DNA of 64,000 nucleotides, taken from the NCBI RefSeq assembly GCF_030403505.1, contig NZ_JAUEMJ010000003.1, forward strand, positions 248,001 to 312,000, written 5' to 3'. The notes under the pieces are model-generated. The model did no database searches, was not told the DNA's origin, and saw nothing but the letters and a program-made list of their open reading frames with translations. The DNA is from Glycomyces tritici. Lineage in GTDB: Bacteria > Actinomycetota > Actinomycetes > Mycobacteriales > Micromonosporaceae. Position numbers and translations under genes: made by a program. Of the stretch, positions 41,931-50,882 are shown in pieces (within the stretch, counting starts at the first letter, position 1; each line of letters opens with the position of its first letter).

Positions 41931-43027
41931 AGGCGACCCTCCAGACCGGTCAACGCCTCGGCGATGCGCTCGAGGTCGAGGTCGGTGAGCGAGGGGTGGA
42001 TCGGCACCGAGAGCACCTCGGCCGCGGCCCGGTCCGTCTCGGGCAGGTCCGCCGCGAGATGCGCGTACGGGGCGAGCCGGTGGATCGGCGTCGGGTAGTA
42101 CACCGCGGAACCGATCCCCGCCTCGGTCAGCAGCTCCTGGGCGCGGTCGCGACCGGCGGGAACGCGCACCGTGTACTGGTGGTACACGTGCCGGGCGCCC
42201 GCGGCGACCGGCGGCGCGACGACCGCGGTGAGGCCCTTGAGGGCCGCGTCGAGGCGGGCCGCGTTGGCGCGCCGCGCCTCGGTCCACTCCTCGAGCCGCC
42301 CGAGCTGGACCCGGCCGATCGCGGCCGCGACGTCGGTCATGCGCATGTTCGCGCCGACGATCTCGTTCTGGTACCGCGTCTCCATGCCCTGGTTGCGCAG
42401 CAGCCGCAGGGTGCGGGCGAGTTCGGGGGCGTCCGTGGAGACCATGCCGCCTTCGAGGGAGTGCATGTTCTTCGTCGGGTAGAAGCTGAAGGTCCCGGCC
42501 TTGCCGAAGGAGCCGACCGGCTTGCCGTCGACGGCGGCGCCGTGCGCCTGGCACGCGTCCTCGAGGATCGCGAGCCCGTGCCGTTCGGCAAGGGCCACCA
42601 GGCTCGCCATGTCGGCGGGGTTGCCGTACAGGTGCACCGGCATGATCGCGGCGGTCCGGGGGCCGATCAGGGCTTCGACGGCGGCGGGGTCGAGGCCGAA
42701 GCTCGCGGGGTCGATGTCGGCGAACACGGGGTCGGCGCCCACGAGGCGGACCGCGTTGGCGCTGGCGGCGAAGGAGAAGGAGGGGACGATGACCTCGTCG
42801 CCGGGGCCGATCCCCATGGCCAGCAGCGCGAGTTGCAGCGCCGAGGTGCCGGAGTTGACGGCCACGCAGTGGCCGGTGCCGGCGACCGCGGTGAAGCCCG
42901 CTTCGAACGCGGCCACCTCCGGCCCCTGCACGACCATGCCGGAGCGGAGCACCGCGACGGCCGCTTCGATCTCCGCCTCGCCGATGTGCGGCTTGGCCGG
43001 GGGGATGACCCCGAGTTCACTTCGCAT
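41927..43027 (-). CDS. wbpE: DegT/DnrJ/EryC1 aminotransferase (WbpE-like)
   Basis: 366 aa, a PLP sugar aminotransferase. NSGTSALQLALLAMGIGPGD, ILEDACQAHGA and the Schiff-base lysine in FSFYPTKNMHSLEGG are all present. It would transaminate UDP-3-keto-GlcNAcA to the 3-amino sugar. It is the first gene of the minus-strand wbpE-wbpB-wbpA-GT operon; GGAAG lies 12-16 bases before the ATG at 43027. Confidence 0.87.
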   Translation of the reverse strand: MRSELGVIPPAKPHIGEAEIEAAVAVLRSGMVVQGPEVAAFEAGFTAVAGTGHCVAVNSGTSALQLALLAMGIGPGDEVIVPSFSFAASANAVRLVGADPVFADIDPASFGLDPAAVEALIGPRTAAIMPVHLYGNPADMASLVALAERHGLAILEDACQAHGAAVDGKPVGSFGKAGTFSFYPTKNMHSLEGGMVSTDAPELARTLRLLRNQGMETRYQNEIVGANMRMTDVAAAIGRVQLGRLEEWTEARRANAARLDAALKGLTAVVAPPVAAGARHVYHQYTVRVPAGRDRAQELLTEAGIGSAVYYPTPIHRLAPYAHLAADLPETDRAAAEVLSVPIHPSLTDLDLERIAEALTGLEGRL

Positions 43028-43214
43028 CCGATCGCGCCTGCTTCCTGTCGACGACGGCGTCTTTCGCTCCGTTATCTTTGCCAGGTCAGGGTTACATCGG
43101 GGGGAACGCGGACGGAAATACCAGTGGCACGTCGATGTCGGCGCGGTGCCGACACTCCACAGCAGAGGGTCAGGGCACGGGTTGCAAGGCCGGTGGACCG
43201 CGGGGGCGGCGGCT

Positions 43215-44015
43215 TTAGGGACGCTTCTGCGAGCCGAGCGCGTCGCGCGCGAACTTCACCGACTCGTACAGGTCCTCGGCGCGGCGGGTCCGGTTGCCGC
43301 TCTTGCGGGTGTTCACCTCGACGGTGATCGAGCCGTCCCAGTCGGAGGCGCCCAGCGAGCCGAGCAGCTCGGCGCACGGCTGCGTCCCGCGCCCGGGGAC
43401 GAGGTGCTGGTCGGCGCCCGGGTCGGTGCCGTCGCACAAGTGGATGTGCCGCAGTCCCTTGCCCATCCGCTCGGCCATGGCGATCGCGTCGGCGCCGGCG
43501 GCGGCGCAGTGGGAGAGGTCGAGCGTGTAGGCGTCGTACCCGTGCCGGGTCGGGTCCCAGTGGGGGCGGTAGGGCACGAGCTTGCGCTTGCCGAGCTTGA
43601 GCGGGAACATGTTCTCGACCGCGATGGTCACGTGCGGGTAGCGCGCGCGGAGTCCGTCGAGGACGGTGGAGAACTTCGAGGCGTACTCCTTCTGCCAGGA
43701 GAAGGGCGGGTGGATGACCACCGTGGGCGACTCGAGGTACTCGGCGGCCTGCACCGAGCGGCGCAGGCGGGTCCACGGGTCGGCGCTCCACACGCGCTGC
43801 GTCACCAGGAGGCACGGGGCGTGGACCGCGCCGATCTTCACGCCGTAGTGCTTGGCGAGGCTCGCGGCGGCCGACGGGTCCTGGGAGACCCGGTCGGTGA
43901 AGACCATCAGCTCCACCCCGTCGTAGCCGAGTTCAGCGGCGAGCTCGAAGCCCACGGCGGTGGGCTCCGGGTAGACGGAGGTGGTCGACAGCAGAACCGG
44001 GACGGACTGGGTCAC
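43215..44015 (-). CDS. Sugar phosphate isomerase/epimerase-like TIM-barrel protein
   Basis: 266 aa. It is an AP-endonuclease-2/xylose-isomerase-like barrel; metal-site features are VHAPCLLVTQ, VIHPPFSW, IAVENMFP, DLSHCAAAGAD, RHIHLCDG and a final ITVEVNTRKSG. Substrate unknown. The GTG at 44015 follows CTGGGAGGC. It is a conserved actinobacterial protein and probably not part of the Wbp pathway, although its gene lies 188 bp from wbpE on the same strand. Confidence 0.8.
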   Translation of the reverse strand: MTQSVPVLLSTTSVYPEPTAVGFELAAELGYDGVELMVFTDRVSQDPSAAASLAKHYGVKIGAVHAPCLLVTQRVWSADPWTRLRRSVQAAEYLESPTVVIHPPFSWQKEYASKFSTVLDGLRARYPHVTIAVENMFPLKLGKRKLVPYRPHWDPTRHGYDAYTLDLSHCAAAGADAIAMAERMGKGLRHIHLCDGTDPGADQHLVPGRGTQPCAELLGSLGASDWDGSITVEVNTRKSGNRTRRAEDLYESVKFARDALGSQKRP

Positions 44016-44041
44016 GCCTCCCAGAGTACGCCGTGCCGAAT

Positions 44042-44118
44042 CACGGCTCGCAAGCTTCGCCCTGAGGGCCGATCCACGGCTCGCAGGCTCCGCCGAGGGT
44101 TTCGCGTTCACGGCTCGC
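44042..44118. repeat. Short direct repeats CACGGCTCGC
   Basis: CACGGCTCGC occurs at 44042, 44075 and 44109, a spacing of 33-34 bp, with related flanks (CAAGCTTCGCC, CAGGCTCCGCC, GAGCTGCGGCG). They fill the divergent gap before the gene at 44207. Confidence 0.6.
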
Positions 44119-44206
44119 GAGCTGCGGCGGGAGACGGACCGCTCGCGGCTGCGCCGACCGGCCGCGCATCCCGTGCAACTTCCGCCCCGCCGGGTACCTT
44201 GGTGGG

Positions 44207-45016
44207 ATGACCGACGAGGTGGCGCAGGACTTCGACCGCGAATGGGTCGAGTTCCTCGATCCCGACGACCCCGAGACCATGGTCCGGGCCGATCTCACCT
44301 GGCTGCTCTCCCGCTGGGGCTGCGTCTTCGGCAAGCACCCCGACGAGGGCGGGTGCCCCGGCATCGAGGCGGACCAGCCGGCGGACGGCTGCTGCCTGCA
44401 CGGCGCGTTCTACACCGACGAGGCCGACATCAAGCGCACCAGGCAGATCGCCAAGCTGCTCACTCCGGAGACGTGGCAGCTGCACCGGCGCTGGAAGGAC
44501 ACCATCGTCGACGACACCCTCGAGAACGAGGACGGCGAGGAGGAGCCCGCGAAGAAGACCGCGGTCGTCGACGGCGCGTGCGTCTTCCACAACCGCGAGG
44601 GCTTCCCCACCGGGGCCGGCTGCGCCCTGCACCAGCAGGCGATGCGCGACGGCGTCCACCCCATGGAGTACAAGCCCGAGGTGTGCTGGCAGCTGCCGGT
44701 GAAGCGCGACTTCAAGACCGAGCACCGCGCCGACGGCACCGAGGTGTCGGTCACCCTCATCACCGAGTTCGACCGGGCCTCGTGGGGCCCCGGCGGCCAC
44801 GACTTCGACTGGTGGTGCACCGCCTCGCCGACCGCGCACACCGCGTCCGAGCCGGTGTACCTCTCGTATGCGGTCGAGCTGACCGAACTCCTCGGCCCCG
44901 CCGCCTACGAGAAGCTCGCCGACCTGTGCGACGCCCGCGCGAAACTGGGCCTGGTCGCCCCGCACCCGGCGACGGTGAAGGCCACCATCGCCCTGGGCCT
45001 GCCCGTCCGCCTCTGA
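44207..45016 (+). CDS. Conserved Cys-rich protein of unknown function
   Basis: 269 aa, soluble. The N-terminal half has clustered cysteines (GCVFG, GGCPGI, GCCLHGAFY, then GACVFHN and GAGCALHQQ), a pattern that could bind iron or zinc as in DUF3109/YkgJ-like proteins, and a conserved CW near residue 164. The C-terminal half is helical. The ATG at 44207 gives an acidic N-terminus after GGTGGG. Function unknown; it lies between the Wbp and teichoic genes but is probably an ordinary chromosomal gene. Confidence 0.68.
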   Translation: MTDEVAQDFDREWVEFLDPDDPETMVRADLTWLLSRWGCVFGKHPDEGGCPGIEADQPADGCCLHGAFYTDEADIKRTRQIAKLLTPETWQLHRRWKDTIVDDTLENEDGEEEPAKKTAVVDGACVFHNREGFPTGAGCALHQQAMRDGVHPMEYKPEVCWQLPVKRDFKTEHRADGTEVSVTLITEFDRASWGPGGHDFDWWCTASPTAHTASEPVYLSYAVELTELLGPAAYEKLADLCDARAKLGLVAPHPATVKATIALGLPVRL

Positions 45017-45344
45017 CCCCCGGGCGCACCTGCGGCGCCCGCCCTCTGTGAGCCTGTTCTCGGCCGAGAAGCCGGGCCGTGTCGGACAACCGTGCGACCG
45101 AGTAAATTCACGGCAACATCCGGGAAAACGGACATCGTCCCGATGCTAAAATCCACCGCGACCCGGGGTCGCCGTTCCCGGCACCACCAGGGCGCCCCGC
45201 TCTCGCGACGCACCGGCCCGACCGCACCCTAGGGCCGTCCGAGGCGGTCGCACCAGCATGGCCGTCCACCAGCACGACGAACCGTTCACGTCGGCCTCCG
45301 GCCGCTCAAGACCGGCCGGGCCGCACAGCAGAGGAGGACTTGAC
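45017..45344. other. Leader region of the teichoic-acid unit
   Basis: No gene seen. There is a small GGGCGC/GCGCCC hairpin (45021-45041), a 14-bp palindrome TTCTCGGCCGAGAA (45057-45070) and a -10-like TAAAAT (45147-45152). Transcription of the downstream unit probably begins here. Confidence 0.45.
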
Positions 45345-46826
45345 TTGTCGAGTCACGGAGAAAGCCGGCGTCCGGAGACCACCGCGGTGATCCTGGCGGG
45401 CGGCACCGGCCAGCGGGTCGGGCTGAGCATCCCCAAGCAGCTCATCAAGATCGCCGGCAAGCCCGTGATCCTGCACACCCTCGAGGCGTTCGAAGCGGCC
45501 GACGAGATCGACGACATCCTCGTCCTCATGGCCGAGGGGTACATCGACGAGGTCAAGGCCATGATCGCCAAGGCCGGGCTCCAGAAGGTCGCCGACGTCA
45601 TCCCCGGCGGCTCCACCCGCTCCGACTCGACCAAGGCCGCCATCGCGCACGTCGAGGCCCGCCCCGAGGCCTCCGAGCGCCACCGCCTCGTCTTCCACGA
45701 CGCCGTGCGCCCCCTCATCTCGCGCCGCGTCATCGCCGAGACCGTCGCCGCGCTCGACCGCTACGACGCCGTCGACGTGGCGATCCCCTCCTCCGACACC
45801 GTCATCGTCACCCGCACCCACGGCGACGACGGCGAGTTCATCACCGACGTCCCCGAGCGCGCCCGCCTGCGACGCGGCCAGACCCCCCAGGCGTTCACCC
45901 TCGCGACGATCCGCGCCGCCTACCAGGCCGCCGACCGCGACCCGCAGTTCGAGGCCACCGACGACTGCTCCGTCGTCCTCAAGTACCTGCCGAGCGTCCC
46001 GATCCACGTCGTCGCCGGCGACGAGTGGAACATGAAGGTCACGCAGCCGGTCGACCTCTACATCGCCGACAAGCTGTTCCAGCTCGCCTCCACCGACGTG
46101 CCCTCCCCCGACGAGGCCTCCTACCGCGAGCGCCTCACCGGCAAGACCCTCGTCGTCTTCGGCGGCTCCTACGGCATCGGCGCCGACCTCGCCGACCTCG
46201 CCGAGTCCTACGGCGCGGACGTCTTCCGCTTCGGCCGCTCCACCACCGGCACGCACGTCGAGGACCCCGAAGAGGTCGAGGCCGCCCTCAAGACCGCCCA
46301 CAGCGAGACCGGCCGCGTCGACTACGTCGTCAACACCGCCGGGATCCTCCAGATCGGACGCCTGAACGAGACCTCGCAGGAGGACATCGACCAGACGTTC
46401 AAGGTCAACTACCTCGCGCCCGTGCAGATCGCCCGCGCCGCGTACCCGTACCTGGCCGCGACCCAGGGCCAGCTGCTGCTCTACACCTCCTCCAGCTACA
46501 CGCGCGGCCGGCGCGACTACAGCCTCTACTCCTCCACCAAGGCCGCCATGGTGAACCTCACCCAGGCGCTCGCCGAGGAGTGGAGCGACGAGGGCGTGCA
46601 GGTCAACTGCGTCAACCCCGAGCGCACCGCGACCCCCATGCGCACCAAGGCGTTCGGCGCCGAGAACCCCGAGACCCTCCTCGCCTCCGAGACCGTGGCC
46701 CGCGCCTCCCTGGACGTGCTGCTCTCCGCGCTCAACGGCGCGGTGATCGACGTGCGCCGCGACGACCCGACCACCGGCGGCTTCGAGCAGGCCATCGCCA
46801 GGGTCCTCGACACCGGCATCGAATAG
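45345..46826 (+). CDS. Bifunctional ribitol-5-phosphate cytidylyltransferase / SDR reductase
   Basis: 493 aa, two fused enzymes. Residues 10-245 are an IspD/TarI-type cytidylyltransferase (VILAGGTGQRVGLSIPKQL, FHDAVRP, RRGQTPQAF, ATDDCSVV). Residues 265-493 are a classical short-chain reductase (GGSYGIG 273-279, NTAG 330-333, SSS 382-384, Y395-x3-K399). This layout matches the Haemophilus Acs1/Bcs1-type enzymes that reduce ribulose 5-phosphate and make CDP-ribitol. TTG at 45345 is the start, as GAGGAGG (45331-45337) lies 7 bases upstream; no ATG or GTG fits. It supplies the two phosphotransferases that follow. Confidence 0.87.
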   Translation: MSSHGESRRPETTAVILAGGTGQRVGLSIPKQLIKIAGKPVILHTLEAFEAADEIDDILVLMAEGYIDEVKAMIAKAGLQKVADVIPGGSTRSDSTKAAIAHVEARPEASERHRLVFHDAVRPLISRRVIAETVAALDRYDAVDVAIPSSDTVIVTRTHGDDGEFITDVPERARLRRGQTPQAFTLATIRAAYQAADRDPQFEATDDCSVVLKYLPSVPIHVVAGDEWNMKVTQPVDLYIADKLFQLASTDVPSPDEASYRERLTGKTLVVFGGSYGIGADLADLAESYGADVFRFGRSTTGTHVEDPEEVEAALKTAHSETGRVDYVVNTAGILQIGRLNETSQEDIDQTFKVNYLAPVQIARAAYPYLAATQGQLLLYTSSSYTRGRRDYSLYSSTKAAMVNLTQALAEEWSDEGVQVNCVNPERTATPMRTKAFGAENPETLLASETVARASLDVLLSALNGAVIDVRRDDPTTGGFEQAIARVLDTGIE

Positions 46827-46910
46827 TCCGATCGCCGCCGCCCGCGCCCGTCGAGCGGCGCGGGGCGGCGGCGACCGCAAGCACCAGCCAGACAGGAAAC
46901 CAAGCGACTC

Positions 46911-49031
46911 ATGTCCATGCGCGCACTGTGGAACAGCACCGCGGTCCAAGGGGCCGGGCGAACCGGGCTCGGACTCACCGTCCTCATGCTCCTGACGTAC
47001 CCGGCGATGCTCATCGCGGCGCTCGTGCCCTCCGCCACCGGGTTCGCCGCCGCGCTCGTCGTCAGCTACGCCACCGACATCGTGCTGCACGGGAAGTACC
47101 AGGAGCTCATCGTCCGGCTCCGGCAGCTGCGCTTCGGCATCTCCAACCGCTTCCTGGTCCGCCAGCTCATGGTGATCCTGCTGGTCAGCCGCCTCGCGGG
47201 CTCCCACGGCCTGAGCTACCGGTCGGTCCTCCTGGCCACGCTCGCGTTCGTGGCGCTCGTGGCCGTCCAGGTCCTGCACGGCGGCCTCACCGCGATGGTC
47301 CGCAAGAGCCGGTCGCTGCCGTTCGCCGCGCGCAACATCGACATGTCGACGCTGAAGATCTCGGACGCGCCGCCGCCGTGGCTGGAGAACCGCGCCGGCG
47401 AGAAGGTCCTCCACACGGACGTGCCGCTCGTGGCCGGCCTGGTCGTCTCCTCGTTCACCCTCACCAACACGCCCGGCTACATCGGCGCCGCGGTCACCTT
47501 CGCACTCGCGCTCGGCTACCTGGCCGTGCTCAGCGTCTGGGCGGGCCCGTTCCACCAGGTGCCCAGCCCGGGCCGGGCCATGGCGTGGCTCAACCGCTGG
47601 CTGAGCGAGGGCTACCAGCCCACCGTGGCGCTCTCGTTCTCCGGCACGAAGGACGCGACCTACCAGGTCAACATGTGGCTGGAGACCCTCGAGCGGATGG
47701 AGGGCGAGCGGCCCCTGGTGATCCTGCGCGAGATGCACTCCATGCCCGACCTGGCCCGCACCTCGGTGCCCGTGCTCGTGGTGCCCAGCGCGGTCGACCT
47801 CATGAACATGGACTTCTCCACCGTGCGGGTGGCGCTCTACCCCGCGCACGTGGGCAAGAACCTGCACCTGCTGCGGGTGCCGACGATGAAGCACGCCTTC
47901 ATCGGGCACGGCGACAGCGACAAGGTCGCGAGCATCAACCCGTTCGGCAAGGCCTACGACGAGCTGTGGACCGCCGGGAAGGCCGGGCGCGACCGGTGGG
48001 CGCTCGCCGACGTGGGCGTGCGCGACGAGGACATCGCGGAGGTCGGGCGCCCGCAGCTCGACGCGATCGCGACCGGGCCGACCGGCCGGGAGGTCCCGAC
48101 GGTGCTGTACGCGCCGACCTGGGAGAACTGGACGGACGAGCCGGGCACGACCTCGGTCACGGTGCAGGGCGAGATCATCGTCAAGGCGCTGCTGGAGGCC
48201 GAGCCGCCGGTCCGCGTGGTGTACAAGCCGCACCCGTTCACCGGCACCCGCTCGGGCAAGGCCCGCGCCGCCGACCTGCGCATCCGGGCGCTCATCGACG
48301 CCGCGAACCAGGCGTCGGGCGCGGTCCCCCTCGCCGAGGTGCCCGCGCCGCCGGGCCAGGTCGACACCGACGCCGCCGGTCTCAAGTGGACTGACGCGGC
48401 GGCGTCCCGGGACGCCGTCACCGCCCCTGAGGTCGTGGCCGCCGAGCGCGAGGCGGCCCGCGAGTGGAACACGGCCTTCTGGGCCGCGCAGCCGCCGCAC
48501 CGCCACCTCGTGGTCACCGGCTCGCAGCCGAACGTGTACGACTGCTTCAACGAGTCCGACGCGCTCGTCTCTGACATCTCCAGCGTCGTCTCCGACTTCA
48601 TCGCCAGCGGCAAGCCGTACGCCGTGGTCGACTCCGCCGGGGTCGGCGAGCAGGCCTTCAAGGCCGCCAACACCGCCGTCCGCGCCGCGTTCATCGTCGA
48701 CCCGGCCGCGCAGGGGCTCGACGCGCTGCTGGCCGCCGTCCGCGACCCGGCGTCCGACCCGCTCGAAGCCGCCCGCACCGAGCTCAAGACCTACCTGCTC
48801 GGCCCCGACGAGCCCTCCTCGCAGGAGCGGTTCAACGAGGCCGCCCGCGACCTGGCCCGCCGCGCCGAGCAGCGCAACCGCGCCCAGCTCGGCACCGAGG
48901 TCGCCGCCGGGGAGGACGCGGCCGCCGAGATCGAAGAGGGCGCGGCCAGCCACGACGCCGAGACCGCCACCGCGGCGGCCGACGAGATCATCGCCCCCGA
49001 CCCGGCTCCCGCCGAGACCAGCATCGACTGA
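46911..49031 (+). CDS. CDP-glycerol/ribitol phosphotransferase-like protein with N-terminal membrane domain
   Basis: 706 aa. Residues 15-220 hold about four to six membrane helices; residues 240-640 are a TagF/TarL-type polyol-phosphate transferase (FIGHGDSDK, VLYAPTWENW, VYKPHPFTG, and SDISSVVSDF). An acidic Ala/Glu tail ends the protein. It probably builds or primes a poly(polyol-phosphate) wall teichoic acid. TagF enzymes are normally peripheral, so the membrane domain is notable. The ATG at 46911 has AGGAAA 12 bases upstream; a second ATG is two codons later. Confidence 0.83.
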   Translation: MSMRALWNSTAVQGAGRTGLGLTVLMLLTYPAMLIAALVPSATGFAAALVVSYATDIVLHGKYQELIVRLRQLRFGISNRFLVRQLMVILLVSRLAGSHGLSYRSVLLATLAFVALVAVQVLHGGLTAMVRKSRSLPFAARNIDMSTLKISDAPPPWLENRAGEKVLHTDVPLVAGLVVSSFTLTNTPGYIGAAVTFALALGYLAVLSVWAGPFHQVPSPGRAMAWLNRWLSEGYQPTVALSFSGTKDATYQVNMWLETLERMEGERPLVILREMHSMPDLARTSVPVLVVPSAVDLMNMDFSTVRVALYPAHVGKNLHLLRVPTMKHAFIGHGDSDKVASINPFGKAYDELWTAGKAGRDRWALADVGVRDEDIAEVGRPQLDAIATGPTGREVPTVLYAPTWENWTDEPGTTSVTVQGEIIVKALLEAEPPVRVVYKPHPFTGTRSGKARAADLRIRALIDAANQASGAVPLAEVPAPPGQVDTDAAGLKWTDAAASRDAVTAPEVVAAEREAAREWNTAFWAAQPPHRHLVVTGSQPNVYDCFNESDALVSDISSVVSDFIASGKPYAVVDSAGVGEQAFKAANTAVRAAFIVDPAAQGLDALLAAVRDPASDPLEAARTELKTYLLGPDEPSSQERFNEAARDLARRAEQRNRAQLGTEVAAGEDAAAEIEEGAASHDAETATAAADEIIAPDPAPAETSID

Positions 49032-49039
49032 GGACGGCC

Positions 49040-50686
49040 GTGAACCTGCTCCGCAAGCTCCTCTCCCGCACCGCGACGACCGGCCTCGCCGCCCTCGCGC
49101 TCGCCGCCGCGCTCCTGCCGTGGGACTGGACCCCTTGGGCGGCATGGGCACTCGCGGCCGGGACGCTCGTGCTCGCGTGGCGGGAGCACCCCGAGCTGGG
49201 GCCCGACCGGGACCGGTTCGCGCGCGGGGTCGCCCTCGCCGCCATCGGCGCCGTCGCGGCCCAGCACGGCGCGCTGCCCGCCGCGATCGCCGCGGGCGCG
49301 CTCATCGCCGTCGTCGGTTTCGAGCCGCTGCTGGCGGTCGCGGTCGCGACCGGCCACATGACCAGCGCGAACCTCGAAGTCCAGCGCGACCGCACGTGGT
49401 TCACGCCGCGCGCCGTCGGCGAGACCATCAGCGCCAGCGGGTTCATCTTCGCGCTCGGCGCCGGCGGATCGCTGGCGACCGGCACGGGCGGGCCATTGTG
49501 GATCGCGGCCGTCGCCGCGCTCGCCACCGTGGGAGCCGCGGGCGCGGGCGCGGCCGGGGCGCTGCTCCAGCGGCGCCGCTCTGCGCACGCCGGCGACCAG
49601 GCCGTGATCAGCGCGCTCGAAGCGCTCGAGCCGCAGTTCATCGTCCACTTCTCCGGCCCGCCCGGGTCGGCGTACCAGCTCGAGATGTGGCTGCCGTACC
49701 TCGACCGGCTCGGGGACCCCTACGCGGTCGTCACCCGCGAGAAGACCCACCTGGACGCGGTGCGGGCCGCGACCGGCGCGCCGGTCGTCGTCGCCCCCTC
49801 GATGTCCGAGCTCGAACGGCTCCTCGTGCCCAGCGTCAAGGCCGCGTTCTACGTCAACGGTTCCGCGCTCAACACGCACCTGGTGCGATTCGGGCACCTC
49901 AAGCACCTCCAGCTGTTCCACGGCGAGTCCGACAAGGCCTCCAGCTTCAACAAGGTCACCGCGATCTACGACACCGTGTTCGTGGCCGGGCAGGCCGCCG
50001 TCGACCGGTACCGCGCGCACGGCCTCGACCTCGACTTCCGCAAGGTCGGCCGCCCCCAGCTCGCCGCCGTCGCCACCGGGCCCCGCACCGCCTCCGGGCC
50101 CCGGCCCGTGCTCCTCTACGCCCCCACGTGGACCGGGCTCACCAGCGAGTTCGACTACTCGTCGCTCGCCATCGGCAAGCGGATCGTCGAAGAGGCGCTG
50201 CGCCGCGACCTGGCCGTCATCATGCGCGCCCACCCGTACACGCGGTTCAACCTCGCCGCCGCGCGCCGCCTCGACGAGATCGAGCGCCTCCTCGCCGAGG
50301 ACGCCGAGCGGTCCGGCCGCGCCCACCTGTGGGGCTCGCAGGCCGCCGGGTCCGTGGGGCTCGTCGACTGCATCAACGCCGCCGACATCGCCGTGTGCGA
50401 CGTCAGCGGCGTCGCCACCGACTGGATCGCCTCCGACCGGCCCTTCGCCGTGACGGACATGGCCGGGCTCGGCGAGCGCTTCACCGAGGAGGCGTGGATC
50501 GCCAAGGGCGCCTACCGCCTCGACCGCGACGCCGCCAACGTCGCAGCCGTCTTCGACGAGCTCCTCGTCACCGATTCCAAAGCGGCACAGCGCAAAGAGA
50601 CCCGCGAGTACTTCCTCGGCGAGACCGCGGGCGACGCCGCGGTCGAGGTGTTCACCACGGCCGCCAAGGAGGCGTACCGGGCCTAG
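49040..50686 (+). CDS. CDP-glycerol/ribitol phosphotransferase-like protein, second copy
   Basis: 548 aa. Four or five N-terminal helices (about 13-180) precede a TagF/TarB-like domain with LFHGESDKASSF, LLYAPTWTGLTSEFDYSS, IMRAHPYTRFN and CDVSGVATDWIAS. The last differs from the SSVVSDF loop of the first copy, suggesting a distinct role such as primer versus polymer synthesis. The GTG at 49040 is 8 bp from the previous stop and preceded by AGGA, so the two are co-translated. Confidence 0.83.
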   Translation: MNLLRKLLSRTATTGLAALALAAALLPWDWTPWAAWALAAGTLVLAWREHPELGPDRDRFARGVALAAIGAVAAQHGALPAAIAAGALIAVVGFEPLLAVAVATGHMTSANLEVQRDRTWFTPRAVGETISASGFIFALGAGGSLATGTGGPLWIAAVAALATVGAAGAGAAGALLQRRRSAHAGDQAVISALEALEPQFIVHFSGPPGSAYQLEMWLPYLDRLGDPYAVVTREKTHLDAVRAATGAPVVVAPSMSELERLLVPSVKAAFYVNGSALNTHLVRFGHLKHLQLFHGESDKASSFNKVTAIYDTVFVAGQAAVDRYRAHGLDLDFRKVGRPQLAAVATGPRTASGPRPVLLYAPTWTGLTSEFDYSSLAIGKRIVEEALRRDLAVIMRAHPYTRFNLAAARRLDEIERLLAEDAERSGRAHLWGSQAAGSVGLVDCINAADIAVCDVSGVATDWIASDRPFAVTDMAGLGERFTEEAWIAKGAYRLDRDAANVAAVFDELLVTDSKAAQRKETREYFLGETAGDAAVEVFTTAAKEAYRA

Positions 50687-50882
50687 CGCGGATGCCGTTC
50701 GGATGGCAAACGCGCGCCCGCCGCGGTGCGCCGGGAGGCGGTTCCAGGCGCGATCCCGACCTGCCGCAGGCGGCGCCACCAGCTAGAATGGCTGAGCGCT
50801 TTCCCCAAGCTGTCGAAAGTTGCGAGAACTGTTCGTAAGGCCGCCGGTGCACCGCGGCCGCCCGTCCCCGATCCGGAGTCCC

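Noticed and set aside
45306..49151. A 1281-codon open frame on the minus strand across the teichoic genes
   Set aside because: It is the mirror of strongly biased plus-strand codons; composition is Val/Gly/Arg/Asp repetitive, with no ribosome site or recognisable domain. Several other giant antisense frames (for example 9636-12848 plus and 4666-6465 minus) fail for the same reason.
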